A DNA stretch of 64,000 nt, taken from NCBI GenBank assembly GCA_002428265.1, contig DIUR01000023.1, positions 186,001 through 250,000 on the forward strand. Direction: 5' to 3'. A program made the position numbers and the translations under genes. Of the stretch, positions 1 through 8,979 are shown piece by piece (position 1 is the stretch's first letter; every line of letters begins with the position of its first letter). The notes beneath the pieces are model-generated. The model did no database searches and had not been told where the DNA came from. It saw only the letters and a list, made by a program, of their open reading frames with translations. Source of the DNA: Bacteriovoracaceae bacterium UBA6153. GTDB lineage: Bacteria > Bdellovibrionota > Bacteriovoracia > Bacteriovoracales > Bacteriovoracaceae.

Positions 1-1
1 T

Positions 2-151
2 AATTCAAAAAGACCTGAGTTGGTGGGAAGACTTTTTACAGACAGCCACTATTATTGGTCAGTTTTGACATCAAAGCGTGAATTGATCATCAAAACTTTC
101 ACCATAAACTCACTCACTAATTTACCTTTTTGTTTCACTGGAAGCTGGTAG
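2..151 (+). CDS. possible 3' end of a gene cut by the left edge
   Basis: One frame is open from the left edge to a TAG at 149-151 (about 49 codons) with no start in view. The translation has protein-like composition, including aromatic residues and the stretch HYYWSVL, but I do not recognise a family. A small hairpin (ATCATT, GGGG, AATGAT at 156-171) followed by a short T run lies just after the stop and could be a weak terminator. An open frame of this length can also arise by chance, so this is only a possibility. Confidence 0.22.
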   Translation, partial: NSKRPELVGRLFTDSHYYWSVLTSKRELIIKTFTINSLTNLPFCFTGSW

Positions 152-216
152 AGCTATCATTGGGGAATGATTAGTTTTTCATTGCTGGTCCACTGGGAGT
201 TCATTGGGGGATTTGG

Positions 217-247
217 TAGGCAAAAATTGCCTAGTAGAATTTGCCTA
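217..247. repeat. TAGGCAA/TTGCCTA inverted and direct repeats upstream of the SelO-like gene
   Basis: TAGGCAA (217-223) is followed after AAA by its perfect complement TTGCCTA (227-233). A further TTGCCTA stands at 241-247, and a run of ten T residues follows at 264-273, just ahead of the gene starting at 294. This could be an operator or a short RNA hairpin. No further copies were noticed, so the role is unknown. Confidence 0.35.
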
Positions 248-293
248 TTCTCATTTTGTTGGATTTTTTTTTTGGAATCTCTGACAATTAGGT

Positions 294-2141
294 ATGGGAA
301 ATACAAAATTAAAAGAGACTAAAGCTTCTAAAGAAACCGCACCTTACGGGAAATTTAAAGAGATTGACGGAAGTCACCCTTTGAAAAAAAATATTCCCGA
401 AGCCGTCGTAGAGTATCAGGTACGAACAAGGCATGGGGGACAAGTCGCATTCTTTAACTTTGATCTCGCTCGTGAACTAGGTCTTATTCCTGAAAATCAT
501 CCAGACGAATTTACCAAAGAACTAAAAGAAGAAATCCTTAAAACATTCAGTATCGTTATCATCAATGAATACGATCAAATGAATAACTTTAATTATCCCA
601 AAGAAGAAATTAGACCTCAGACATATATGGCCACTCGCTACCTTCAGCTTCAGCACCCTTGTAAAAAAGGGACGACATCAGGAGATGGAAGAAGTATTTG
701 GAATGGTCAGATCACAAAAGGATCTAAGTCATGGGACGTTTCTAGTTGTGGAACGGGAGCGACAAAATTAAGTCCAGCGAGCAACATCAATAAAAAATTC
801 TATCAGACAGGGGACCCGACAGTTTCTTATGGCTGTGGTTACTCTGAAAAAGATGAAGGGCTAAGCTCACTATTTTTCAGTGAAGTTCTTGCAAAAAATG
901 GATTAGAAACTGAAAGAGTTTTAGCAATCATTGAATTTCAAAAAGGGTTAGCGATTAATGTTCGCGTTCATGAAAACCTTCTTCGCCCTTCTCACATGTT
1001 TAACCACTTAAAACAAAACAATCTTCCAACTCTTAAGAGAGTGGTGGACTACTACATTGACCGTCAGATTAAAAATAAAGTCTGGAAAAATGTCCCGACA
1101 GATTCAAAATCAATTTACGACTATTTTTTAAATCAGGTCATGGAAACGTTTGCAGAAATGTCGGCCAACTTTGAAGACCAGTATATCTTTTGCTGGTTAG
1201 ATTGGGATGGAGACAATATCTTGATGGATGGTGGAATCATCGATTACGGATCGGTAAGACAGTTTGGTTTATACCACCACGAATACAGATACGATGATGT
1301 TCAAAGATGGTCTACGTCAATTAAAGAGCAAAAACAAAAGGCCCGTTATATTGTTCAGACTTTTGCTCAGATCGTTGACTATATTAAGAACGAAAAGAAA
1401 AAATCAATTGATGATTTTAAAAATCATCATTCAGTTCAATCTTTTGATAAGAGATTCTTCGATTACAAAAATAGAAATATTTTAACGAAGATTGGCTTTA
1501 ATGCTAAATACGCTGACTTCCTTCTAGAGAACTGTAAAAAAGAAGTAGAAGATTTTAGAAGTGACTTCACTTACTTTGAAATGGCGAAATCTGTAAAAGG
1601 TCCTCAAAAGGTACCGGATGGGATTAACTGGAATGCCATTTTTTGTATGAGAGATATCTTGAGAGAATTACCGCAAATCTTTTTATCTCGTGGCCTTGAT
1701 GGAAAAATCAGCGAAGCTGAGTTCCTTGATATCATCAAATCTAGTTATGCGACTAAAGCTGATTTAAAAAGATCTCTAAGACGCGATCTCAAGATCAGAA
1801 GTTACCAGAAGAATTATTTAAAACTTGTTAATAAGGTTGCTGCTAAATTTAAAGTGACACCTGAAAAAGCAATGTTGGATGTCTCTATGAGATCATCAGT
1901 CATCAATAAGTATGACAGAGTGACAGGGGACTCGATCACAACCATCGTGCAAAAAGTGATGAATCAGCGTCCGAAGTTAGATGCTGCTCAAATCAACGAG
2001 ATCTTAAAAGAATTTACTTCATATCAGAACCTGAATCCGGATAAAGACAGAAAACCTTCTAATTTTGAAACGGAAAAAGATCAATCTAAACTGGTTAAAG
2101 GAATGCTGCAGATCGTGCGTGAGTTCAGAGACGGAATATGA
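294..2141 (+). CDS. SelO/YdiU-like protein adenylyltransferase (divergent)
   Basis: This is a probable pseudokinase-fold enzyme of the SelO (YdiU, UPF0061) type, a family that transfers AMP from ATP to protein hydroxyl groups. Evidence is the block around residues 138-165 (GDGR, then WD, CGTGATKLSP), which resembles the SelO nucleotide-binding region. A second block, WDGDNILMDGGIIDYG, gives D307-N308 and D317 with the same spacing as the SelO TDN...DYG metal-binding site. At 615 residues it is longer than typical SelO, and the C-terminal third (about 450-615) is unlike what I know of the family. There is no signal peptide, so it is probably cytoplasmic. Its stop overlaps the next start as ATGA (2138-2141), so the two are translationally coupled. 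It is clearly related but distant, so AMPylation activity is inferred. Confidence 0.7.
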   Translation: MGNTKLKETKASKETAPYGKFKEIDGSHPLKKNIPEAVVEYQVRTRHGGQVAFFNFDLARELGLIPENHPDEFTKELKEEILKTFSIVIINEYDQMNNFNYPKEEIRPQTYMATRYLQLQHPCKKGTTSGDGRSIWNGQITKGSKSWDVSSCGTGATKLSPASNINKKFYQTGDPTVSYGCGYSEKDEGLSSLFFSEVLAKNGLETERVLAIIEFQKGLAINVRVHENLLRPSHMFNHLKQNNLPTLKRVVDYYIDRQIKNKVWKNVPTDSKSIYDYFLNQVMETFAEMSANFEDQYIFCWLDWDGDNILMDGGIIDYGSVRQFGLYHHEYRYDDVQRWSTSIKEQKQKARYIVQTFAQIVDYIKNEKKKSIDDFKNHHSVQSFDKRFFDYKNRNILTKIGFNAKYADFLLENCKKEVEDFRSDFTYFEMAKSVKGPQKVPDGINWNAIFCMRDILRELPQIFLSRGLDGKISEAEFLDIIKSSYATKADLKRSLRRDLKIRSYQKNYLKLVNKVAAKFKVTPEKAMLDVSMRSSVINKYDRVTGDSITTIVQKVMNQRPKLDAAQINEILKEFTSYQNLNPDKDRKPSNFETEKDQSKLVKGMLQIVREFRDGI

Positions 2142-2812
2142 AAATAGTCCTGTACTCAGGAGGCGCAGAAAAAGAAAACCGCTTTCTCAATCAAAGGGCA
2201 CTCGAACTTACGGGTGTCGACGTTCCTAAAGTGACATTTATTCCTTCAAGCTCTTATTATGCAGAAGAAGATTTCAAGTACTTTGTAGATGAGTTCTCGA
2301 AACTGGGAGTTCAGCGTTTCATGCATTTTTGCGTAGACACTCCATTTACTAAAACACTGCTTAATGAAGTTTTAAGAAGCGATCTTATTTTTCTGGGTGG
2401 TGGTAACACATTTTATTTTTTAAAACACTTAAAGAAGCACAAGATGTTCGGTCACTTCAAAAAATTTTTAAAAAGAGGCGGTGTGCTTTGTGGTTTATCT
2501 GCTGGAGCGATTGTTCTTACTCCCCACGTGCATACAGCAAGCTTTCCGCATTTTGATAGAGACGAAAATCCCTGGGATATGAAAAATCTCTCAGCAATGA
2601 GATTAGTGAATTTTGAGTTCTTTCCCCATTATAAAAACTCTAAAAGATATGACGATGAACTTCTTCATCACTCTAAGAAATCGAATTTACCGCTTTATGC
2701 ATGCCCGGATGGCGGTGGAATTATTATTGAAAAAGAGCAACTTACTTTCTGTGGTAAGGGACATGTTTTCTTTCAAGGAAAAAAGTTTACGATTTCAAAT
2801 TATTTAGGCTAA
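2138..2812 (+). CDS. peptidase family S51 (dipeptidase E-like)
   Basis: This 224-residue protein has the class I glutamine-amidotransferase-like fold used by S51 peptidases (PepE, cyanophycinase). It shows a GGGNTFYFL block near residue 87 and a nucleophile elbow GLSAGAIVL near residue 120, where Ser replaces the amidotransferase Cys. A later CPDGGGI segment and a conserved-looking FFPHY-type region precede it. Family members cleave Asp-X dipeptides or related acidic peptides in the cytoplasm. The start overlaps the stop of the SelO-like gene by four bases, so co-expression is likely. Length matches PepE (about 230). The exact substrate cannot be read from the sequence. Confidence 0.82.
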   Translation: MKIVLYSGGAEKENRFLNQRALELTGVDVPKVTFIPSSSYYAEEDFKYFVDEFSKLGVQRFMHFCVDTPFTKTLLNEVLRSDLIFLGGGNTFYFLKHLKKHKMFGHFKKFLKRGGVLCGLSAGAIVLTPHVHTASFPHFDRDENPWDMKNLSAMRLVNFEFFPHYKNSKRYDDELLHHSKKSNLPLYACPDGGGIIIEKEQLTFCGKGHVFFQGKKFTISNYLG

Positions 2813-2827
2813 TTACTCAGGACTTGC

Positions 2828-4471
2828 ATGAAAAAGTTTAATGCCTTCATTTTTATTTTTTGTTATCTGCTTATGACCAAAGTCGTATTCGGAGCAAAGA
2901 TTACACTAGAAGGTAAAAGCGTCGAGTGTGAGCAAAAAGAATACAATGCCTGGGAGTGCCTTGAGGGTAATAAAAAATCCATTATGGTCATGACTGAAAA
3001 TGGTTATGGTGTTATTTCTGAATCCTCTCCTGGCGTCGTTACTATTAGACCTGTTTCTAAAATCATTGAAAATTATCAAATCATCCACGAGTCAGCTGTA
3101 AAATACCCGCCCTTTGAAGATTCAAAATTTAACCGCGCTGAAGCTGCCTATGCAGCAAAAGAAATTCTTTCAACTTCTAAAAATCCAGTGGCGAAAGAGT
3201 TATTTAAGATTGCTGAAAAGTATTTGGGAAAAATTGAAGAAGTTGGTGCAAACGTAAAGATTAAACTTGGTGATGGCAATAGTGACTATACTTGTAAGAG
3301 AGGAGAGACGAGGGCCTATACTCCTGAAGAAATTAAGATGCAGAAAGAGTATAAGACCAAGTTCGAGTGCGCCTTTTTTTCTTGTAAGGGAAAAGATCCA
3401 AAAGAAAGTGTTCTGGCCATGATTCCCAAAATTGGAAGCACGATGACTCCGGCCACTGTTATGGTGATGAAGGACGGGCAGGCAAAACTGCATGAAGGTA
3501 ATTTTAAAATTTATGACAATTCACCACTTATGCTGGCATCAATTAACAAGACTGATTTTTATGGGAGCGATGAAGGATCGGCCGTAAATCCTGATCTCTT
3601 TATTCCTAAAAAATATGATCAGAGCAAATCTAGTTTTATTTATTTGAATGATCTTTCTAAAAACAACTTTCAGGATACTGACGGATTGATGGATCTTTGT
3701 AGCGGCAAAGAGATAAAAAAACTATTTGCTGAACAAAAGAAAATTGGTGAAGCTGTCGTTAATCATTTATCTGAAGCTGATCTTATCGAATTTTTAAAAT
3801 TAATTGATGGAAGAATCCAGTCTCATTATATCGATCGAAGTAAAGGGCTGACCCTGGGCTGTATGTATCAGGGAAAGATTATTGATTCCAGTGTTATGAA
3901 TCAATTTCCACGTCTTGAACAAATTTCAAATGTTAAACCAAACGACAAATACTTAACTCCGAATGAAGTACAAGAACTATATAAAAAAGCAGTGGCCATG
4001 AAAGATATACCTTTTGGTTATAAGTATGACGGCTGTTATGCGAGAGCTCATCTTATGAGCAGGCGTTTTGAAGAAATGGGAATAGCAACTAAGAAGGTTT
4101 GGATTAAAGGAAAACTTTTTGTTCCTGGAACTGACATTGAGTGGGATTACCATGTTGCTCCCGTTGTTGAAGTAAAAGAAAAAAATGGAAAGATTCAGCA
4201 GTATGTTATTGATCCTTCTTTGAACTCAAAAGCAGTTACAGTTGATGAATGGGTGGCCTCGATGGGCAGAAAAACCAAAGGGCCGATAATGAAGACCACT
4301 TATCCGATGCCGGCCAATCCTGTGGACTTTCAAAGAACCACTGTTGGTATTTCTTCAAGTGATCTCTTTGCTCCTGGAGATACGCCGAACTTAACAGAAG
4401 AATTGAAGATGAAACATGTGAGCGAAAAATTGCAGAAATTCAGAGAGGTTCTTGCCTCTCAAGGAAAATAG
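2828..4471 (+). CDS. secreted protein-glutaminase-like deamidase
   Basis: This is a predicted exported enzyme of the protein-glutaminase type, which deamidates glutamine side chains in proteins. An N-terminal signal peptide (hydrophobic stretch ending near VFGA) leads a long region of about 380 residues. The catalytic part follows: C403 in GCYARAH, H442 in YHVAPVV and D462 in VIDPSL. The order, spacing and flanking residues match the Cys-His-Asp triad of the Chryseobacterium protein glutaminase. The N-terminal region may be an inhibitory prosegment or a targeting domain; it contains several Cys residues. It lies 15 bases after the S51 peptidase gene and is probably in the same operon. At 547 residues it is much larger than the known secreted enzyme. 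Confidence 0.75.
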   Translation: MKKFNAFIFIFCYLLMTKVVFGAKITLEGKSVECEQKEYNAWECLEGNKKSIMVMTENGYGVISESSPGVVTIRPVSKIIENYQIIHESAVKYPPFEDSKFNRAEAAYAAKEILSTSKNPVAKELFKIAEKYLGKIEEVGANVKIKLGDGNSDYTCKRGETRAYTPEEIKMQKEYKTKFECAFFSCKGKDPKESVLAMIPKIGSTMTPATVMVMKDGQAKLHEGNFKIYDNSPLMLASINKTDFYGSDEGSAVNPDLFIPKKYDQSKSSFIYLNDLSKNNFQDTDGLMDLCSGKEIKKLFAEQKKIGEAVVNHLSEADLIEFLKLIDGRIQSHYIDRSKGLTLGCMYQGKIIDSSVMNQFPRLEQISNVKPNDKYLTPNEVQELYKKAVAMKDIPFGYKYDGCYARAHLMSRRFEEMGIATKKVWIKGKLFVPGTDIEWDYHVAPVVEVKEKNGKIQQYVIDPSLNSKAVTVDEWVASMGRKTKGPIMKTTYPMPANPVDFQRTTVGISSSDLFAPGDTPNLTEELKMKHVSEKLQKFREVLASQGK

Positions 4472-4472
4472 A

Positions 4473-4733
4473 ATGAAGTTATTATTATGCTCTTTCTTTT
4501 TGCTTTTTTCTCATTATGTTTATGCAAAACCAATTACTATGGACTTTGTGACAACTAAGTTGAGTTATAACGCTGAAAAAAAATATTATGAAACAACTTT
4601 TCAAATGATGGCAGGAATTTACAAGGCCGATGAAAAGTTTTTTAAATGCCTTCAAAAGTCTCTTCAAACTAAAAAAGAAATCAAAGTTTCTTATGAGCCA
4701 ATGGGGCTTATGATTACTGATTGCAAAGAATAA
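4473..4733 (+). CDS. small secreted protein, function unknown
   Basis: This is an 86-residue protein with a clear signal peptide (MKLLLCSFFLLFSHYVYA). The mature part has two Cys residues about 30 apart and no motif I recognise. The ATG at 4473 is chosen over an in-frame TTG at 4452, because AAGGAA at 4461-4466 is well placed for it and the signal peptide begins there. The gene follows the protein-glutaminase-like gene by one base and probably shares its transcript. A partner or inhibitor role is conceivable but unsupported. Confidence 0.6.
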   Translation: MKLLLCSFFLLFSHYVYAKPITMDFVTTKLSYNAEKKYYETTFQMMAGIYKADEKFFKCLQKSLQTKKEIKVSYEPMGLMITDCKE

Positions 4734-5102
4734 TTACTTTTTAACAACCGATGGCCTGCTCCAGATAAAAATCAGAACACCTACAAGAACAATTGTTGCA
4801 AACCCTCTTACATAAAGACTCACTTCCAGAGTCGCAATCCTAAAAACAATGACAAGAACTAACATGATGGTGGCAATTATTTTTGCTTTCATTCCAATCA
4901 CACCACGTTCCTGCCAGTCTCTTAACGGCGGGCCCAAGTATTTATGATTGATGATCCAGTTATGAAGTCGGGGAGATGATTTTGAATAAAGCCATGCTGC
5001 CAATAAAAGAAATGGAGTTGTCGGAAGTACTGGTAAAAAAGCTCCAATAATTCCTAGAATCAAGAAAATGTGGCCAAAAAGTAGAGAGAGTATTTTTTTC
5101 AT
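4734..5102 (-). CDS. DUF454 (YbaN-like) inner membrane protein
   Basis: This 122-residue membrane protein has a family-typical start: hydrophobic helix, then GAFLPVLPTTPFLLLAAW, then SSPRLHNWIINHKYLGPPLRDW. Two further membrane helices follow. These are the hallmarks of DUF454, represented by E. coli YbaN, whose role is unknown. The start codon overlaps the stop of the upstream LysR gene as ATGA, so the two form an operon. It ends tail to tail with the small secreted gene, with no spacer and no visible terminator. Confidence 0.85.
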   Translation of the reverse strand: MKKILSLLFGHIFLILGIIGAFLPVLPTTPFLLLAAWLYSKSSPRLHNWIINHKYLGPPLRDWQERGVIGMKAKIIATIMLVLVIVFRIATLEVSLYVRGFATIVLVGVLIFIWSRPSVVKK

Positions 5103-5968
5103 TTTTCGATATCGGAGAAATAGTTGCTGATATTAATTTTTAATTCATTTAGAAATGGGTTGAAGATTTCCATCTGAGCTATTGTTTTTCTTGTTACAAG
5201 TGAAATAGGTCTCGTAACCTTTAGTCTTCTATAATTTTTTTTCTTGATGTGCAATTCTTTACACAACCCAAGTGGAATTAATCCATTGCCAAGGCCCACT
5301 TTGGTCATCTGATAAACAGCAAGAAAAGATTCGACATAAATGACAGATTGGCCAAAGAGTTGTGGGTACTCTTTTTTCATCGTACTACCAATACTTTTCC
5401 AGGTTGCAGAGTTTTCTTCGATGGTAATAAGCGGGAGATTACGATTAGGTTTATTTTTATTTTCTGCAAATAATAATGCCAGTGGTTCATCGACTAAGTG
5501 ATAACTAGAGAGATCTTTTCTTGTATCGTTAGAAGTACAGATTCCCAACTGATATTTTCCAAGTGTTACGTTTTCTAAAAGCATCAAACTTCTGTGAACG
5601 TGAATGTCTAATTTTAAATTTTTGAATGAACGCAGAGTTTTATCTATGACACTGGGTCCGAAACTTCCGGCAATAGAGTCGGAGAGCGCTAGCGAAAAAT
5701 GTGAAATATGCGAGGATTTCGATGCAGTATTAATACTTAAATTTTTTAGTTCCAGTAAAAGCGGCTTGGCCTTGCTTAAAAATTGCAGCGCTTCAGGAGT
5801 TAGTTTGAGTCGCCTACCATCTGGCTCTAAAAGTTTTATGTCGAGCTCAATTTGTAGTGCTTGCAAGCGTTTACTGACTGCAGATTGAGTTAATCTCAAA
5901 CTGAGAGCTGCCTGACTGACAGTTTCATGCTTTTCCAGTGCTATAAGTGCTTCAATTCCATCCAACAT
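5099..5968 (-). CDS. LysR-family transcriptional regulator
   Basis: The N-terminal winged helix-turn-helix (residues about 3-60) reads VSQAALSLRLTQSAVSKRLQALQ, the classic LysR DNA-binding helix. A substrate-binding domain of about 200 residues follows. At 289 residues the length is normal. It is translated together with the DUF454 gene, and it diverges from aconitase across a 196-base spacer. LysR proteins often control a divergent neighbour, so acnA or its own operon are candidate targets. The ligand cannot be predicted. Confidence 0.88.
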   Translation of the reverse strand: MLDGIEALIALEKHETVSQAALSLRLTQSAVSKRLQALQIELDIKLLEPDGRRLKLTPEALQFLSKAKPLLLELKNLSINTASKSSHISHFSLALSDSIAGSFGPSVIDKTLRSFKNLKLDIHVHRSLMLLENVTLGKYQLGICTSNDTRKDLSSYHLVDEPLALLFAENKNKPNRNLPLITIEENSATWKSIGSTMKKEYPQLFGQSVIYVESFLAVYQMTKVGLGNGLIPLGLCKELHIKKKNYRRLKVTRPISLVTRKTIAQMEIFNPFLNELKINISNYFSDIEK

Positions 5969-6086
5969 ATTCCTAATACTACTACATTGTATTCATATTA
6001 TTCAATTTTTTCGTGAATTAATTTCCGCTATATTTACTTGAGGAGTCATAGGCTAAAAAAAATCTCATCAGGAGAGATTTTCCACC

Positions 6087-6115
6087 GTGACGATGCTTTT
6101 AATAAGAATTATACT
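6087..6115 (+). promoter_or_regulatory. candidate sigma70-type promoter of acnA
   Basis: GTGACG (6087-6092) and TATACT (6110-6115) are separated by exactly 17 bases and match the TTGACA/TATAAT consensus at 4 and 5 of 6 positions. This would give a leader of about 40 bases before the aconitase ribosome site. An 8-bp inverted repeat (AAAATCTC/GAGATTTT, 6059-6081) lies just upstream and could be an operator. Confidence 0.5.
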
Positions 6116-6164
6116 GTGGCTACAATACATTCAGATATCTAAACACCCTTAAAGGAGTCCCTTC

Positions 6165-8828
6165 ATGAGTAAGGTTAAAAAAACACTAAAAGTTGGTTCT
6201 AAGAACTACACTTACTACAGCTTGAATGAAGCAAAAAATCTAGGTCTAACAGACATCGACAAACTTCCAAAGTCGCTGAAAGTTCTTTTAGAAAATTTAC
6301 TTCGTCATGAAAATGGTAAAGACGTAACTTTCGAAGATGCAAAAGCAATCAACGAATGGACGAAGACTCAGTCATCTGACAGAGAAATTGCTTACTATCC
6401 GGCACGCGTTCTTATGCAGGACTTTACAGGTGTTCCAGCTGTTGTTGATTTAGCAGCGATGAGAGAAGCGATGAGAACAATCGGTGGAGATCCTAAAAAA
6501 ATCAATCCGCTTATTCCTGTTGATTTAGTTATCGATCACTCAGTAGCAGTAGACTTCTATGGTCACTCTGATTCATTTGAAAAAAACGTTGATATTGAAT
6601 ACGAAAGAAATAAAGAGAGATATACATTCCTTAAATGGGGACAAAAAGCTTTCAAAAACTTCCGCGTAGTTCCTCCTGGAACAGGGATCTGTCACCAGGT
6701 TAACCTTGAGTATTTAGCACAAACTGTTTGGACTAAAACTGAAAATGGTGAAACGACAGCTTACCCAGATACATGTGTTGGTACAGATTCACACACAACA
6801 ATGATTAACGGTCTTGCCGTTCTTGGATGGGGTGTTGGTGGTATCGAAGCTGAAGCAGCAATGCTTGGCCAGGCCGTTACAATGACTGTTCCAGAAGTTG
6901 TAGGGTTTAAATTAAAAGGTACGGTTAAAGAAGGCATCACTGCTACAGATATCGTTTTAACTGTGACTCAAATGTTACGTAAACATGGTGTAGTTGAGAA
7001 ATTCGTAGAGTTCTACGGACCGGGTGTAAAAGTTTTAAGTCTTGCTGATAGAGCAACGATTGCGAACATGGCACCTGAGTACGGAGCAACTTGTGGATTC
7101 TTCCCGATTGATGAAAAGACAATTGATTATTTAACATTCACAGGAAGATCAGATGAGCAGGTTGCTCTTGTTGAAGCTTATGCAAAAGAGCAAGGTCTTT
7201 GGTTAAATGCAGGGGACGCTGATCCAGTTTTCTCTTCAACTCTTGAACTTGATCTCTCAACTGTTGTTCCATCTCTTTCAGGGCCAAAGCGTCCTCAAGA
7301 TAAAATCGAATTAACGGCCGCTGCTGACGCTTTTGGAAAAGAGCTGGTTGGAGCTTTCAAAGTCAATCCTGACCAAGTTAACAATGAGTACGCAGTTGAT
7401 GGGGAAACTTATAAACTTAAGCACGGTGCAGTTGCCATTGCGACAATTACATCTTGTACAAACACTTCAAACCCATCTGTTATGATCGCAGCTGGTCTGG
7501 TTGCTCAAAAAGCACGCGCACTTGGTATGAAATCTCAGCCATGGGTTAAGACAGCTCTTTCTCCTGGGTCAAAAGTTGTTACGGATTATTTAGTTGAAGC
7601 TGGCCTTCAACAATCTCTGGACGAATTAGGATTCAACCTTACTGGATACGGATGTATGTCATGTATCGGTAACTCAGGACCTCTTCCAGAAAATATTTCT
7701 AAATCAGTTAACTCTAACAACCTGGTTGTAACTTCAGTTCTTTCTGGAAACAGAAACTTCGAAGGAAGAATCAATCCAGACGTTAAAGCAAACTACCTGG
7801 CTTCACCTCCATTAGTTATCGCTTACGCGCTTGCTGGTAATATCAACATCAACATTACAAAAGACCCAATTGGTAAAGGCAAAGACGGAAAAGATGTTTT
7901 CTTAAAAGACATCTGGCCTACTCATGAAGAAATCCAAAGTGTACTTCAGTCAAAACTGACGAGTGCAATGTTCAAACAACGTTATGCTAACGTGTTTGAT
8001 GGTGATGCTCACTGGCAGTCAATTAAAACAACTGAAGGTGATTTCTACGCATGGGAACCAGAATCAACTTACATTAGAAATCCGACTTTCTTCCAGAATA
8101 TCGCTGATGGAAAAATTGATTCAATCAAAGTTGATGGAGCAAGAATTTTAGCTCTATTTGCTGACTCGATTACGACTGACCATATTTCTCCTGCTGGATC
8201 AATTAAGAAAGCATCTCCAGCTGGTGCTTACCTAACAGAAAAAGGTGTATCAGTAGCAGACTTCAACTCATACGGATCACGTCGTGGTAACCATGAAGTT
8301 ATGATGAGAGGAACATTTGCTAATATTCGTATTAAAAACGAAAATGCACCAGGAACTGAAGGTGGGGTAACGAAGTATATTCCTACTGGCGAAATTCTTC
8401 CAATCTACGATGCAGCTATGAAGTATATTTTTACTGAAACTCCACTTGTGGTTATTGCTGGTAAAGAATATGGAACAGGCTCTTCGAGAGACTGGGCAGC
8501 AAAAGGGACGTTCCTTCAAGGTGTAAAAGCAGTTATTACTGAATCTTTTGAGCGTATCCATAGATCGAACCTAATTGGTATGGGGGTTCTTCCTTTGGTA
8601 TTCCCGGAAGGCACTGATAGAAAAACTCTTGGGCTGGTAGGAGATGAAACAATCGCTCTTCACCCACAAGGGGATTTCAGACCAGGAATGAAATACGACA
8701 TGATCATCACACGTGCCAACGGTGAAATCGTGAGAACTGTCGTCACTTCAAGAGTGGATACAGTGGATGAACTAAACTATATTACTAATGGTGGGATTCT
8801 TCAGTATGTTCTTAGGAACCTGAAATAG
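6165..8828 (+). CDS. acnA: aconitate hydratase A
   Basis: This interconverts citrate and isocitrate in the TCA cycle using a 4Fe-4S cluster. The cluster ligands are visible as C431 (SCTNTSNP) and C497/C500 (GYGCMSCIGNSGP), almost the same positions as in E. coli AcnA. The C-terminal swivelling domain carries YGTGSSRDWAAKG and the following SFERIHRSNL. At 887 residues it is full length. AAAGGAG sits well ahead of the ATG. It stands alone between a LysR gene and a strong terminator. Together with citrate synthase at 37.4 kb it shows an oxidative TCA cycle. Confidence 0.97.
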   Translation: MSKVKKTLKVGSKNYTYYSLNEAKNLGLTDIDKLPKSLKVLLENLLRHENGKDVTFEDAKAINEWTKTQSSDREIAYYPARVLMQDFTGVPAVVDLAAMREAMRTIGGDPKKINPLIPVDLVIDHSVAVDFYGHSDSFEKNVDIEYERNKERYTFLKWGQKAFKNFRVVPPGTGICHQVNLEYLAQTVWTKTENGETTAYPDTCVGTDSHTTMINGLAVLGWGVGGIEAEAAMLGQAVTMTVPEVVGFKLKGTVKEGITATDIVLTVTQMLRKHGVVEKFVEFYGPGVKVLSLADRATIANMAPEYGATCGFFPIDEKTIDYLTFTGRSDEQVALVEAYAKEQGLWLNAGDADPVFSSTLELDLSTVVPSLSGPKRPQDKIELTAAADAFGKELVGAFKVNPDQVNNEYAVDGETYKLKHGAVAIATITSCTNTSNPSVMIAAGLVAQKARALGMKSQPWVKTALSPGSKVVTDYLVEAGLQQSLDELGFNLTGYGCMSCIGNSGPLPENISKSVNSNNLVVTSVLSGNRNFEGRINPDVKANYLASPPLVIAYALAGNININITKDPIGKGKDGKDVFLKDIWPTHEEIQSVLQSKLTSAMFKQRYANVFDGDAHWQSIKTTEGDFYAWEPESTYIRNPTFFQNIADGKIDSIKVDGARILALFADSITTDHISPAGSIKKASPAGAYLTEKGVSVADFNSYGSRRGNHEVMMRGTFANIRIKNENAPGTEGGVTKYIPTGEILPIYDAAMKYIFTETPLVVIAGKEYGTGSSRDWAAKGTFLQGVKAVITESFERIHRSNLIGMGVLPLVFPEGTDRKTLGLVGDETIALHPQGDFRPGMKYDMIITRANGEIVRTVVTSRVDTVDELNYITNGGILQYVLRNLK

Positions 8829-8865
8829 TCTCAAAATTCGCTCTAAGTTCTTAATTTTGAATCGA

Positions 8866-8897
8866 GGCCGTCTAATTTTTAGACGGCCTTTTTTTTT
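8866..8897 (+). terminator. rho-independent terminator of acnA
   Basis: A perfect 10-bp stem, GGCCGTCTAA with TTAGACGGCC, has a three-base loop and a run of nine T residues. It lies 38 bases after the acnA stop. Confidence 0.93.
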
Positions 8898-8979
8898 GAT
8901 CTTTGTAACTATTTCCATTTTACACATATGAGACACCTCCCGGGATAAAATCAATCATTCAATGCAATCGGGAGATTTT

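Noticed and set aside
185..193. CTGGTCCAC, a 9-base match to the tRNA-Ala 3' end, as a possible attachment site
   Set aside because: Too short, 56 kb away, and no integrase or phage gene lies between.
6059..6081. AAAATCTC/GAGATTTT hairpin as a terminator
   Set aside because: No gene ends there; the stem is AT-rich and lies upstream of the acnA promoter, so an operator is more likely.
8772..8954. 60-residue minus-strand frame across the acnA terminator
   Set aside because: It is produced by the terminator region and the acnA end and has no ribosome site.
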